Shown here piece after piece: positions 1-7,678 of a stretch of DNA of 64,000 nt (its first letter is position 1; every line of letters begins with the position of its first letter). Origin of the DNA: an uncultured Bacteroidota bacterium (GTDB lineage Bacteria; Bacteroidota; Bacteroidia; 2-12-FULL-35-15); the NCBI GenBank assembly GCA_903847205.1, contig CAINDA010000005.1:53499-117498 (forward strand). The letters are read 5' to 3'. A program made the translations under genes and the position numbers. Below the pieces are notes generated by a model, which worked only from the letters and a program-made list of their open reading frames with translations, was not told the origin of the DNA and searched no databases.

Positions 1-549
1 ATCTATGATATGGAATTTGAAAATGAAATCGCAACAATTGGTCAGCTGAGCTACATTGGACTGCCATTAAGAAAAAATGTCGCATCCAGCTACAGGCGGG
101 GAATAGAATTAAACTTGACTACAGAGCCAATCAAAAAATTATTTTTAAGTACTCAGGCTAATTTGAGCACAAACAGAATAAAAATTTACACAACAGATTA
201 TGATTCGGTTACCTACTCAAATGTGCAGCCTTTGCTAACGCCGTCCTTTATCCTAAACCAATCAGTATCTTATGCATTTACGAAATGGATGAAAGCAGAA
301 GCCGGAGCAAGGTATTTAAGCCTGTCCTATCTCGACAACAGTAATAATAAAAATTACACAGCCCCTTCATCCTTGATATTTAATGCTTCTGTCTGTTTTA
401 CTTTCCTGAAATACCACAGCATCAATTTTATGGTTAATAATTTAACCGATCAAAAATATTACACATCCGGTTATGTGCAAAACGCCCAGCCTTATTACTT
501 TGCAATGGCAACTCGGTATTATTTTGTAACACTTAAACTCCGCTTCTAA
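1..549 (+). CDS. TonB-dependent receptor, C-terminal fragment
   Basis: This is the 3' end of a gene that enters the window from the left; the frame is open from base 1, so 182 residues are visible. They show alternating aromatic and polar beta-strand residues, the phrase NNLTDQKYY typical of the last strands of TonB-dependent receptors, and a terminal phenylalanine (LKLRF) as expected for an outer-membrane barrel recognised by BAM. The stop overlaps the pnuC start by one base (TAATG), so the three genes 1-2062 are almost certainly co-transcribed. By context it probably brings nicotinamide riboside or a related pyridine compound across the outer membrane. That substrate is inferred; the plug domain lies outside the window. 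Confidence 0.85.
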   Translation: MYDMEFENEIATIGQLSYIGLPLRKNVASSYRRGIELNLTTEPIKKLFLSTQANLSTNRIKIYTTDYDSVTYSNVQPLLTPSFILNQSVSYAFTKWMKAEAGARYLSLSYLDNSNNKNYTAPSSLIFNASVCFTFLKYHSINFMVNNLTDQKYYTSGYVQNAQPYYFAMATRYYFVTLKLRF

Positions 550-1121
550 TGTCGCTATTAGAAGTAACAGCAGTGATTTTTAGTTTAGCATGCGTTTGGC
601 TTGCAGTGAAAAAGCATATACTAAATTGGCCGATAGGAATAATCGGTGTTACTGCCTACATGCTGCTTTTTTACAAACAAAAATTGTATGCCGACATGCT
701 GCTGCAAGTGGTTTTTATTGCCCAGGGAATATATGGCTGGTATAACTGGCTGCAAAGAAAAGAAAATACCGAAGAACAAAAAGTAATGTATTTGAATTTC
801 AAAGAAAGAGCTGTATATGCTACTTTAATTTTATTTATTGCTGCTGTATGGGCCTATGCCTTACAAAATTACACCAACGCTGCTTCACCTTACATAGATG
901 CCTTTGCAGCAACAATCAGCTTAGCTGCCAATTGGCTGCTGGCAAAAAAGAATATTGAGAATTGGGTTTTATGGATTTTAGCAGATATTATTTACATAGG
1001 TTTATTTTGGTATAAAGAGCTGTATCTCTCAAGCGGGATATATGCGGTATTTTTAATTTTATCAATAAAAGGACTGATAGATTGGAACAAAAAAAGCGCT
1101 ATAAAAAAGGTTTTGTATTAG
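549..1121 (+). CDS. pnuC: PnuC-family nicotinamide riboside transporter
   Basis: A 190-residue polytopic inner-membrane protein with about seven hydrophobic segments. It has the family look in its N-terminal half (LNWPIGIIGVTAY, KLYADMLLQ, QGIYGWYNW) and again near the C-terminus (NWVLWILADIIYIGLFWYK), where aromatic residues line the substrate site. PnuC proteins facilitate diffusion of nicotinamide riboside, and relatives carry thiamine. The NadR gene that follows, overlapping by 40 bases, favours nicotinamide riboside here. Its start overlaps the receptor stop by one base. A thiamine role is less likely because no thiamine kinase or pyrophosphokinase gene is adjacent. Confidence 0.9.
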   Translation: MSLLEVTAVIFSLACVWLAVKKHILNWPIGIIGVTAYMLLFYKQKLYADMLLQVVFIAQGIYGWYNWLQRKENTEEQKVMYLNFKERAVYATLILFIAAVWAYALQNYTNAASPYIDAFAATISLAANWLLAKKNIENWVLWILADIIYIGLFWYKELYLSSGIYAVFLILSIKGLIDWNKKSAIKKVLY

Positions 1122-2062
1122 GGAAATTTCTGCCTCCGCATAAAGGTCATATTTACCTCGTTGAAGCTGCTATGAAGCAGACCGATGACTTAACCGTATT
1201 GGTCTGCACAACCAGCAGAGAGCCAATTCCAGGAGCACATCGTTATCAATGGATGAAAGAACTGCTGCCTCACGCGCGCGTTATTCATGTTACCGATGAA
1301 GTACCCTCCTACCCTCACGAGCATCCTGATTTTTGGAATATATGGACATCACTTTTGAAACGCGAAATAGATCCGCAGACGGAAGTGTTTTTTTCTTCTG
1401 AAGAATATGGCAATGAGGTTGCTGAACGGTTAGGCATAAAACATATTTTAATTGATATGGAACGGAAAGCTTTTTCCGTTTCAGGTACTGCTATTCGCAA
1501 TAATCCGTTAGCTAATTGGAATTTCATTCCAGAAAATGTTAAACCCTATTTTGTTAAACGCATTGTTTTAACCGGCCCTGAATCCACTGGAAAAACAACT
1601 ATGGCGGGGCTATTAGCAGCCTATTATAAAACAGTCTGGGCAGCAGAATTCGGAAGAGAATATTTTGTTAGTCAGGGCGGGAAATTAGTAATTGATGATA
1701 TTCAGAAAATAGCTGAAGGCCAGTTAAAACAGGAAGATGAGGCAGTATTAAAAGCAAATAAATTTTTGTTCTGCGATACAGATTTAATCGTGACTCAAAT
1801 TTGGAGTGAAATTTATTTCAATGAATGTCCTCCAGCAGTTATCGATAAAAGCTATGAACGAAAATATGATCTCTACCTTTTAATGGACATTGACATTCCC
1901 TGGGAAGATGATGGCACCAGGGAATTTCCGCATTTACGCCAATGGCATTTTAATAGGATTAAAGATGAGCTGGATAAAAGGGGACTGAATTATGGAATTA
2001 TATCAGGGTCTTATGCGGAAAGGCAGCAGGCTGTAATAAGTCTTCTAAAAAAATATGGCTGA
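1082..2062 (+). CDS. nadR: NadR-like NMN adenylyltransferase / ribosylnicotinamide kinase
   Basis: A bifunctional cytoplasmic NAD-salvage enzyme of 326 residues. The N-terminal nucleotidyltransferase domain has GKFLPPHKGH (HxGH at residues 20-23) and SVSGTAIR at about 133-139. The C-terminal P-loop kinase domain has GPESTGKT at about 165-172. The kinase phosphorylates nicotinamide riboside to NMN, which trapping makes uptake through PnuC one-way, and the first domain adenylates NMN to NAD. No helix-turn-helix precedes the first domain, so the repressor function of enteric NadR is absent. The only sensible start is TTG at 1082, inside pnuC; no ATG or GTG lies between it and the conserved N-terminus. 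Confidence 0.92.
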   Translation: MEQKKRYKKGFVLGKFLPPHKGHIYLVEAAMKQTDDLTVLVCTTSREPIPGAHRYQWMKELLPHARVIHVTDEVPSYPHEHPDFWNIWTSLLKREIDPQTEVFFSSEEYGNEVAERLGIKHILIDMERKAFSVSGTAIRNNPLANWNFIPENVKPYFVKRIVLTGPESTGKTTMAGLLAAYYKTVWAAEFGREYFVSQGGKLVIDDIQKIAEGQLKQEDEAVLKANKFLFCDTDLIVTQIWSEIYFNECPPAVIDKSYERKYDLYLLMDIDIPWEDDGTREFPHLRQWHFNRIKDELDKRGLNYGIISGSYAERQQAVISLLKKYG

Positions 2063-2231
2063 AATCCGTTTCAAATTTTCAAAACAATTTTTTCTTTATC
2101 TGAATACAAATGCAATAGATTCGGGTATAATGGCATAAACGATTCGACCCTTTGTAAAGAGTGTGAGAGCTATTTTAATTTAAAATAAAAAAATATTTAA
2201 TCAATTTGACTACTCTCGTATCTTATGATTC
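2063..2231. other. Intergenic spacer, convergent genes
   Basis: This 169-base AT-rich spacer separates nadR from the convergent WYL fragment. I see no hairpin with a clear U-tract, no RNA gene and no recognisable promoter. Confidence 0.4.
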
Positions 2232-2483
2232 TCATACTATATCGTTCATTTGTTGATAATTTTTTAATGCGTTTTTAAAACGAGATTGTATTGTTCCGAC
2301 CAATCTCTTTGGAGCCAGTACTTGTATTTGTTCACCAAAACCCATTATCTCACGTCCAAGTTCAAAATTTAAAACTACCTGAATACTAAAAATCATTCCT
2401 TCTGCGTCTTCCTTTAAAATTGTTTGAGATGAATGGATAGGTTTTGTTTTAACATAAGGTGCGTTCGCTTTGTCTATTTTCAT
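2232..2483 (-). pseudogene. C-terminal (WCX) remnant of a WYL-domain transcriptional regulator
   Basis: These 83 residues match the C-terminal extension of WYL/YafY-type regulators: a KxxPIHSSQ motif, a beta-rich middle (GMIFSIQVVLNFELGREIMGFG) and the closing EQIQVLAPKRLVGTIQSRF...NY pattern. The winged-helix DNA-binding domain and the WYL core are missing, while a normal family member has about 300 residues. It begins with ATG overlapping the stop of the next upstream reading frame (TAATG on the minus strand). It is either a decayed regulator or a stand-alone ligand-binding fragment. I infer decay from the length. Confidence 0.6.
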
Positions 2484-2698
2484 TACAGCTCATGAAAGAA
2501 TATAATGATTTTTTCAGCTCCTCTTCTCGTCCGGATAACAATCGTATATTCAGGTTTATCAGCTTGACTAAATGGAGGGAGGTATTCGGGATGTAAACGG
2601 TCCACTCGCTCTTTTAAAATGGCCGGCATGCGCAAATCATTTTGAAGGTGTTGTAATAAACTCGAGCCAGATTGAGGATCAAAAATTTTTCTACTCAC
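2483..2698 (-). CDS. Hypothetical short protein upstream of the WYL remnant
   Basis: A 71-residue frame starting with GTG and ending HEL-TAA, whose stop overlaps the ATG of the WYL remnant. I do not recognise it. Its beginning (SRKIFDPQSGSSLLQHLQNDLRMPAILKERVDRLHPEY) looks like real amphipathic protein, and the remainder (PEYTIVIRTRRGAEKIIIFF) is beta-like. The tight overlap argues for translational coupling, or for both frames being pieces of one decayed gene. Confidence 0.35.
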   Translation of the reverse strand: MSRKIFDPQSGSSLLQHLQNDLRMPAILKERVDRLHPEYLPPFSQADKPEYTIVIRTRRGAEKIIIFFHEL

Positions 2699-2745
2699 AA
2701 GTGAAGTATTGTTAAATTACTTAATTCCTGTCTCTATTGAAAAAA

Positions 2746-3945
2746 TTAAACGATTGATTTATAGAGTAAAGAAAAACTTTTACCAACTTCTTCATAGCTA
2801 TATTTTAAAGCATTTTCTCTAATTAATAATGGGTTGTATTTGTAGGTATCATTAATAAATTTTAAAATAGTTTCAAATAAGACACTCACATCAACTAAAG
2901 GAATTGTAATGCCATTCTCGTGATTTACGATTTCTTTAATCCCTCCAACATTCGAGGAAATAACTGGGACACCACTCATAAAAGATTCCAGCAGGGCACA
3001 AGGCTGATTATCATAAATACTGAACATTACCATGAAATCACATTGCGAAATTATTTTGGCAATTTCTTCTTTAGGCAAATATCCATGAAAGAAAACAATG
3101 TTATTAAGCAGGCCTAATTCTTTAGTATATTCTTTTTGTTTTTCAAGATCAATCCCTTTTCCAACAACATGGAATTCAAAATCGTTTCTTAACTCTGAAA
3201 CCATCTTCAATACATCAATTATTTTTTTGAAATTCTTTGTTTGATTATCTAAATGAGAAATATGTATCAATTGTTTTTTAGTTCTCTTTTCTTTTTCACG
3301 GATATAAAAAATGTTTTTATTAATAGCATTTGAAATCACAACATAATTTGCATTTCTATTAATAAGCTGCATGTTAGATTTTAAAAATTCAGAAACTGCA
3401 GTAATAGCAGCTGCTTGAGAAAGGACAAATGAGATACACTTTTTTCTGGCCGCAGTCATTTTGTATTCTACAGCCGGGTCATAGCCAGAAAAGTGTTCAC
3501 TAATAATAAATGGAACCCTGCGAAACCATTTAAGAAAAATTGCGAGAACTGAAGTTCTCATTAATACATGAACATGAGTTATGTCAGGTGTTCCCCACTC
3601 CTTTGAAATTTTACGGTATCCATGAAACTGCGCAGAAAGAAAACGTATTCCAGTAAATAATTTGTTTAAGATATTAAAAGGAGTGTTAATACTTTTGAAA
3701 TAAATAACCATCTCTTTATATCCATTTTCACTGCTAATTGATATTGTTCTACCTTTTTTTAAATCAGGATGAGAGTGAACAAAAAGCACATATACATCTT
3801 GAAATATATTTATTGCTTTCGCATGGTCAACTATAAAAACACCATCTAAAATATCTGCGTGATTAGGATACCACTTAGGAAGCATTAAAATTTTAAGTGG
3901 TTTATTGCCTTTCACATTTATAGTCTTAATGTCTTGTGGAAGCAT
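2746..3945 (-). CDS. GT4-family glycosyltransferase
   Basis: A 399-residue cytoplasmic or membrane-associated GT-B enzyme. The N-terminal half holds LKILMLPKWYPN and a HVHVLMR segment for acceptor handling. The C-terminal Glycos_transf_1 domain (about residues 220-390) has HISHLDNQTKNF, HVVGKG, FFHGYLPKEEI and the donor-binding LLESFMSGVPVISSNVGGIKEIV. These enzymes move a sugar from a nucleotide donor onto a growing glycan. Its ATG lies 20 bases inside the upstream amidotransferase gene, so the two are coupled. A second Met 20 residues in (MLPKWYPN) is an alternative start. Substrate unknown. Confidence 0.85.
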   Translation of the reverse strand: MLPQDIKTINVKGNKPLKILMLPKWYPNHADILDGVFIVDHAKAINIFQDVYVLFVHSHPDLKKGRTISISSENGYKEMVIYFKSINTPFNILNKLFTGIRFLSAQFHGYRKISKEWGTPDITHVHVLMRTSVLAIFLKWFRRVPFIISEHFSGYDPAVEYKMTAARKKCISFVLSQAAAITAVSEFLKSNMQLINRNANYVVISNAINKNIFYIREKEKRTKKQLIHISHLDNQTKNFKKIIDVLKMVSELRNDFEFHVVGKGIDLEKQKEYTKELGLLNNIVFFHGYLPKEEIAKIISQCDFMVMFSIYDNQPCALLESFMSGVPVISSNVGGIKEIVNHENGITIPLVDVSVLFETILKFINDTYKYNPLLIRENALKYSYEEVGKSFSLLYKSIV

Positions 3946-5053
3946 TCAACAAGCCTTTAAAGGGAATCAATTTTCTTAATACAGTATAAATATTTTTCAT
4001 TGAAGTATCTGTTTTAAATTCATTAACAGTTCTTTTTTTCTGAGTCATATACATATCCAAATCAGCTTCTGTCAATCGAAATTTATCAAGGATATGTTTT
4101 TTATCCTGTTCAAAATTATAAGGATAGATAGGTTTTTGCATTTCTATCAATGCGTTTTCCCGGCTCATTAAACCGGATAAAATTAAATTACTATAGTGGG
4201 CTTTTCGTTTATCTATGTTGAATCGCGCAGGGAGAATAAAACACTGATAAAAACGTGTCCAGATAGATTCGCCATGTTTTACTTTTACAGGAAGCCACCC
4301 ATAAGTATCCTTTAAATTTTCAGCGGCCTCCAGCTTGTTGTATTTTAAGGTATTCAGAATAAAAACAACCTCAATCTTTTTTATATTGTAGTACGAAAAT
4401 TTTTTTTTAAAATTAAGAATAGGTAGTGTCTTTAATTTTAAACCGCTTCCAAATTTTTTATAAATGTCCATTATATTCCTTGCATCAAGCTTATCGCAAA
4501 CCCAAGCTTTTGGCATAAGAGATTCCGTTTTTAAATTATGTCCGGTAATAATAAATGGCACATTTTTCTTATCGGCTACTTCATATAAAGAAGCAAAAAA
4601 AGTATGATCTGTAGGCACATCTATATCAATAACACCTGCATTCAAATAGGCCAATTGCAAAGCTCTGAATTCTTCCCAGTCAGCGTAATACGTGTAGAGA
4701 TCAATTCCAATAGTTTCTACGAGTGATTTTACATTGTGTATCGCTTCTTCCGTATTCCATCCTCCATCAAAATGTACAGCTAATACTCGGAGTCCCGCAC
4801 TTTTTAACTTATGAACCATATAGGAACTATCTATTCCTCCGCTTATAGCTGCGATGCAGTCATAGGGATGCCCCTTTCCTAGTTTTTTTATTTTTTCGAT
4901 TATTCTGTTGTACTCCTCTTCAGAATATTTTTCATTATTTTCTATCAGTTTTTCGTACTCAAGGCAGTGATTACAAACGCCGTCATTTCTGAATACTATT
5001 TCAGGATCAGTAGTATCCATTATACACCGAGTGCAGATTTGATAATTTATCAT
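3926..5053 (-). CDS. N-acetyl sugar amidotransferase (WbpG/PseA-like PP-loop enzyme)
   Basis: A 375-residue enzyme with two CxxC zinc-type pairs near the start (Cys7/Cys10 and Cys27/Cys30, around CTRCIMD and CNHC) and a PP-loop, SGGIDSS at residues 71-77, that adenylates the substrate. In WbpG/PseA/LegG-type pathways this family converts an acetamido group of a sugar nucleotide to an acetamidino group, with ammonia made by HisH- and HisF-like partners. No such partners lie next to it here; instead it is coupled to a GT4 gene. Full length for the family, no broken motif. The exact sugar cannot be told. Confidence 0.85.
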   Translation of the reverse strand: MINYQICTRCIMDTTDPEIVFRNDGVCNHCLEYEKLIENNEKYSEEEYNRIIEKIKKLGKGHPYDCIAAISGGIDSSYMVHKLKSAGLRVLAVHFDGGWNTEEAIHNVKSLVETIGIDLYTYYADWEEFRALQLAYLNAGVIDIDVPTDHTFFASLYEVADKKNVPFIITGHNLKTESLMPKAWVCDKLDARNIMDIYKKFGSGLKLKTLPILNFKKKFSYYNIKKIEVVFILNTLKYNKLEAAENLKDTYGWLPVKVKHGESIWTRFYQCFILPARFNIDKRKAHYSNLILSGLMSRENALIEMQKPIYPYNFEQDKKHILDKFRLTEADLDMYMTQKKRTVNEFKTDTSMKNIYTVLRKLIPFKGLLNASTRH

Positions 5054-5234
5054 ATTTTAAAATTGATAAAAACAATTAAGTTCTTTAGAAAAATTACACG
5101 TCTTTTTTTAAATTATTAGAAAGAAGACTATTAATAAATCTTAAGCCCAGCTTGAAGGGCTTCTTTTGATACAAACTGCAAATAAGAACGCAATAATTGT
5201 TATAAAATTGTACAGCCTTATAATAAAATAATTA

Positions 5235-5384
5235 TTAGCCGAACACCTTCGAAATCTCATCCGCTTTAAGTATATCAACTGCTTTATAATATCTTTTGGC
5301 TGTTTTAAAATCTTTATTTCCAGTAATTGACATAGCAGTAAGCACTGATAGTAAGTGCAAAAGCGGTTTATTATCTGAATGCAT
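5235..5384 (-). CDS. Possible 49-residue protein of unknown function
   Basis: An ATG-started frame reading MHSDNKPLLHLLSVLTAM... and ending ADEISKVFG. It has a protein-like alternation of hydrophobic and charged residues and two helical segments. I do not recognise the family. It might be a remnant of a larger gene, or chance. Confidence 0.25.
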   Translation of the reverse strand: MHSDNKPLLHLLSVLTAMSITGNKDFKTAKRYYKAVDILKADEISKVFG

Positions 5385-5702
5385 TTTTTACTTTTTAAAA
5401 TCCCAATATTGCATACGGATTTATTAAACAAAACGCAGTTCGCTTTTGGTTAATACCAAAAACCATATTCATCAAGTAATCAAGAATCGAAAAATAAATT
5501 AATCAACAATTTTCTTTTGAATAAAAAAACGCGTTACATCTGTATCAGTTCATAGAAATTTAGTGAGTCCTAATGGGGTTAATTGGAGGGGTATCACCAA
5601 CTATACAGGAGGAAAATCACAAAGCTTATAAAAACCAATTGAATTGTGAGCACCCCGCTAGAAGCCACACTACCAGAGGGATCACAGAGTGATTACAAAA
5701 AA

Positions 5703-5727
5703 AACCTGAAAGCAATGCTTTCAGGTT
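5703..5727 (-). terminator. Bidirectional intrinsic terminator downstream of the cyclophilin gene
   Basis: An 11-bp perfect stem (AACCTGAAAGC / GCTTTCAGGTT) with a three-base loop. Runs of A before it and T after it give a U-tract on both strands. The minus-strand cyclophilin gene ends about 100 bases upstream, making it the likely user. Confidence 0.8.
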
Positions 5728-5829
5728 TTTTTGTAACCGCTCGGATTTAAGGGAACGTTTTGGGTTAATTGAAATCAAAATCTTTTCTCATTATACCTTC
5801 AATCAATTAATTCTGTCTTAAAATAAACA

Positions 5830-6273
5830 CTACCCTTTTGTTTCGTTAATAGTGATTTTTTCAATAACATCGCCTTGTCTGATTTGATCAATGATTTCGA
5901 GGCCTTCAACCACTTTTCCAAAGCAGGTGTGAGCTCTGTCGAGATGTGCAGTCTGTGCACGGCTTATAACAATAAAAAACTGAGAACCTCCTGTATCGCG
6001 TCCTGCATGTGCCATTGAAAGAACGCCTTTGTCATGAAATTGATTTCCTCCGCTTAACTCACACTTGATTTTATATCCAGGACCGCCAGTGCCTGTGCCA
6101 TTAGGACAGCCGCCTTGCAAAACAAATCCTGGAATTACCCGGTGAAAAGTTAAACCATTATAGAATCCCTTGTTTGCAAGATCACAAAAGTTTTTTACTG
6201 TTCCCGGAGCATCTTGTTCAAAAAATTCCACCTTCATTGTTCCTTTTGCTGTTTTTATTTCCGCTGTTTTCAT
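5830..6273 (-). CDS. Cyclophilin-type peptidyl-prolyl cis-trans isomerase
   Basis: A 147-residue single-domain cyclophilin with no signal peptide, so probably cytoplasmic (PpiB-like). Active-site residues are visible: [13 protein letters not shown] around residues 43-55 with the catalytic Arg45, and GGSQFFIVI further on. It catalyses isomerisation of Xaa-Pro bonds during protein folding. It stands alone, with a terminator downstream at 5703-5727. Confidence 0.95.
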   Translation of the reverse strand: MKTAEIKTAKGTMKVEFFEQDAPGTVKNFCDLANKGFYNGLTFHRVIPGFVLQGGCPNGTGTGGPGYKIKCELSGGNQFHDKGVLSMAHAGRDTGGSQFFIVISRAQTAHLDRAHTCFGKVVEGLEIIDQIRQGDVIEKITINETKG

Positions 6274-6439
6274 TCTATTTTATTTTTATGTTTTAAGTTT
6301 TTATTATGTTTCAATTTATCAGTAAAGATAGTATTCAATTTTAGAGCTTGTTCAAATTTTATAAAAATCTACAATAATATAATTGCATACCAAAAACTTT
6401 ATTGTTTAAACTTATTCTCGTTTTCAGAGAACTGAAAAT

Positions 6440-7525
6440 TTATACTGTAAGTCCAAACTGCAAATTCTGTATAGCTTTCCCATTGACTAAAACTTCAATA
6501 ATATGTTTTCCCGAATAGTGTTTTCTAGTTGTGAAATTTTGAAAGCGGTGCTTTTTAATAACACGAACTGTTTCATAAGGTTTCAATTCAAGCTCTTTTA
6601 ACTTAAAAACTTTAGGACACAGCTCACCTGATTTTTTGAAATAATGTACTGCAAAATCAATTACTAATTTCTGCGGTTTCGATTTTTCGGAAATAATATC
6701 AAACTCAAACTGCAGGGTTTCTCCCAGTTTTAATTTTGATTTATTCAGTTTAAAATTATCAATACGTACTTTAACATTTTTTTCGAAATCAAAAAGTGAA
6801 AGTGTCTGCACATTTCCCTTTTTGATAAGCGTGCGGCTGGCATGCTTTATTACCCACTGTGTATCTACATTGCTTTTGTCCCATGAATTTAAAAGCTGCA
6901 GCATCCATTCTGTGTTGTCTTTCGAAATATCATTCAAATGATTCGCAACAGATTTTTTAACATACAGTTCGCTGTCAGTTTTTAATTTTTCAAGTATTGA
7001 TTGAGTAAAGCGGGGATTTTTAATTACTTCATCCAGCTTAAACGACCATGGCAGGCGCGGTCTGCTGCCTTCTGACGCAAGGCGTCTTATATGGTAATTT
7101 TTATCCTCAGCCCATTTGTTCATCACTTTTATTGTTTTATTAAAATCGCGTTTTAAAAATTCGCGGACAGCAAATTCTGAAGAGCCGAACTGTGTAAAAT
7201 ATTTTAATGCTTCCATGGAAAGCTCAAAATTATCATAACCGTATAAGCCGACAAAATCAGGGAACACAAGAGATGTGTAATTTGGTTTCAAATTTGAAAT
7301 TGTTTTAGTAAGGATGCTGACAGATTTTTTATAATCAGCAGGCAGGTGCTTTTTTAAAACAATAGAAGTATTGCGCATCCGCTGATTCAATGACAGCTCT
7401 GCTATATCCTTTGTAACCTCTTTAAAAAAATTTCCGGGATGAAAATTTTTGTCTGCCTTATTAAATTCAATTGCTAAAAGCTCGTAGAATTTGGTATTAA
7501 ACATTTCTTTTAATGCATCTGCCAT
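6440..7525 (-). CDS. AlkC-like DNA alkylation repair glycosylase with Ig-like domain
   Basis: A 361-residue protein. Residues 1-235 form the alpha-helical HEAT-like repeat fold of the AlkC/AlkD DNA glycosylases and carry the AlkC-type signature LASEGSRPRLPW. Residues about 250-361 are beta-rich (LKLGETLQFEFDI, LVIDFAVHYFKKSGE, HIIEVLVNGK) and look like the Ig-like domain found at the C-terminus of one AlkC group. The family removes 3-methyladenine-type cationic lesions from DNA without base flipping. Monocistronic by position; the next minus-strand gene upstream is 150 bases away. Confidence 0.85.
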   Translation of the reverse strand: MADALKEMFNTKFYELLAIEFNKADKNFHPGNFFKEVTKDIAELSLNQRMRNTSIVLKKHLPADYKKSVSILTKTISNLKPNYTSLVFPDFVGLYGYDNFELSMEALKYFTQFGSSEFAVREFLKRDFNKTIKVMNKWAEDKNYHIRRLASEGSRPRLPWSFKLDEVIKNPRFTQSILEKLKTDSELYVKKSVANHLNDISKDNTEWMLQLLNSWDKSNVDTQWVIKHASRTLIKKGNVQTLSLFDFEKNVKVRIDNFKLNKSKLKLGETLQFEFDIISEKSKPQKLVIDFAVHYFKKSGELCPKVFKLKELELKPYETVRVIKKHRFQNFTTRKHYSGKHIIEVLVNGKAIQNLQFGLTV

Positions 7526-7573
7526 AAAAAAACTGCTGCGTTTTTGATTTGGGTATTGTCAATTTATAATTCA

Positions 7574-7642
7574 ATATCCCGAAGATAAGGAACTAAATTT
7601 ATTTCCCAGCAAAGTCCTCTCTAAATGAAGACTTCGGGATAC
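7574..7642. repeat. Inverted repeat TATCCCGAAG ... CTTCGGGATA
   Basis: Two 10-base arms that are exact reverse complements, at about 7575-7584 and 7631-7640, enclose roughly 46 bases between the metallophosphoesterase and AlkC genes. It resembles the short dispersed palindromic elements elsewhere in this window more than a tight terminator, because the loop is long. Confidence 0.45.
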
Positions 7643-7678
7643 CAAAATCTAAAATCAGGATTGATGTTTTTTTTAAAA

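Larger units (their letters stand above)
5054..5829. other. Long intergenic stretch between amidotransferase and cyclophilin genes
   Basis: A 776-base stretch without a convincing standard gene. It holds a possible 49-residue minus-strand frame (5235-5384) and a strong bidirectional terminator hairpin (5703-5727). The part 5560-5700 is richer in G and C than the surroundings and contains no long open frame; a small RNA there is possible but I see no recognisable family, and it could equally be old 3' debris. Confidence 0.4.

Noticed and set aside
5141..5431. 96-residue minus-strand frame rich in Cys, Tyr and Ile
   Set aside because: Composition is that of translated AT-rich non-coding DNA, and a better small frame (5235-5384) lies on the same strand in another phase.
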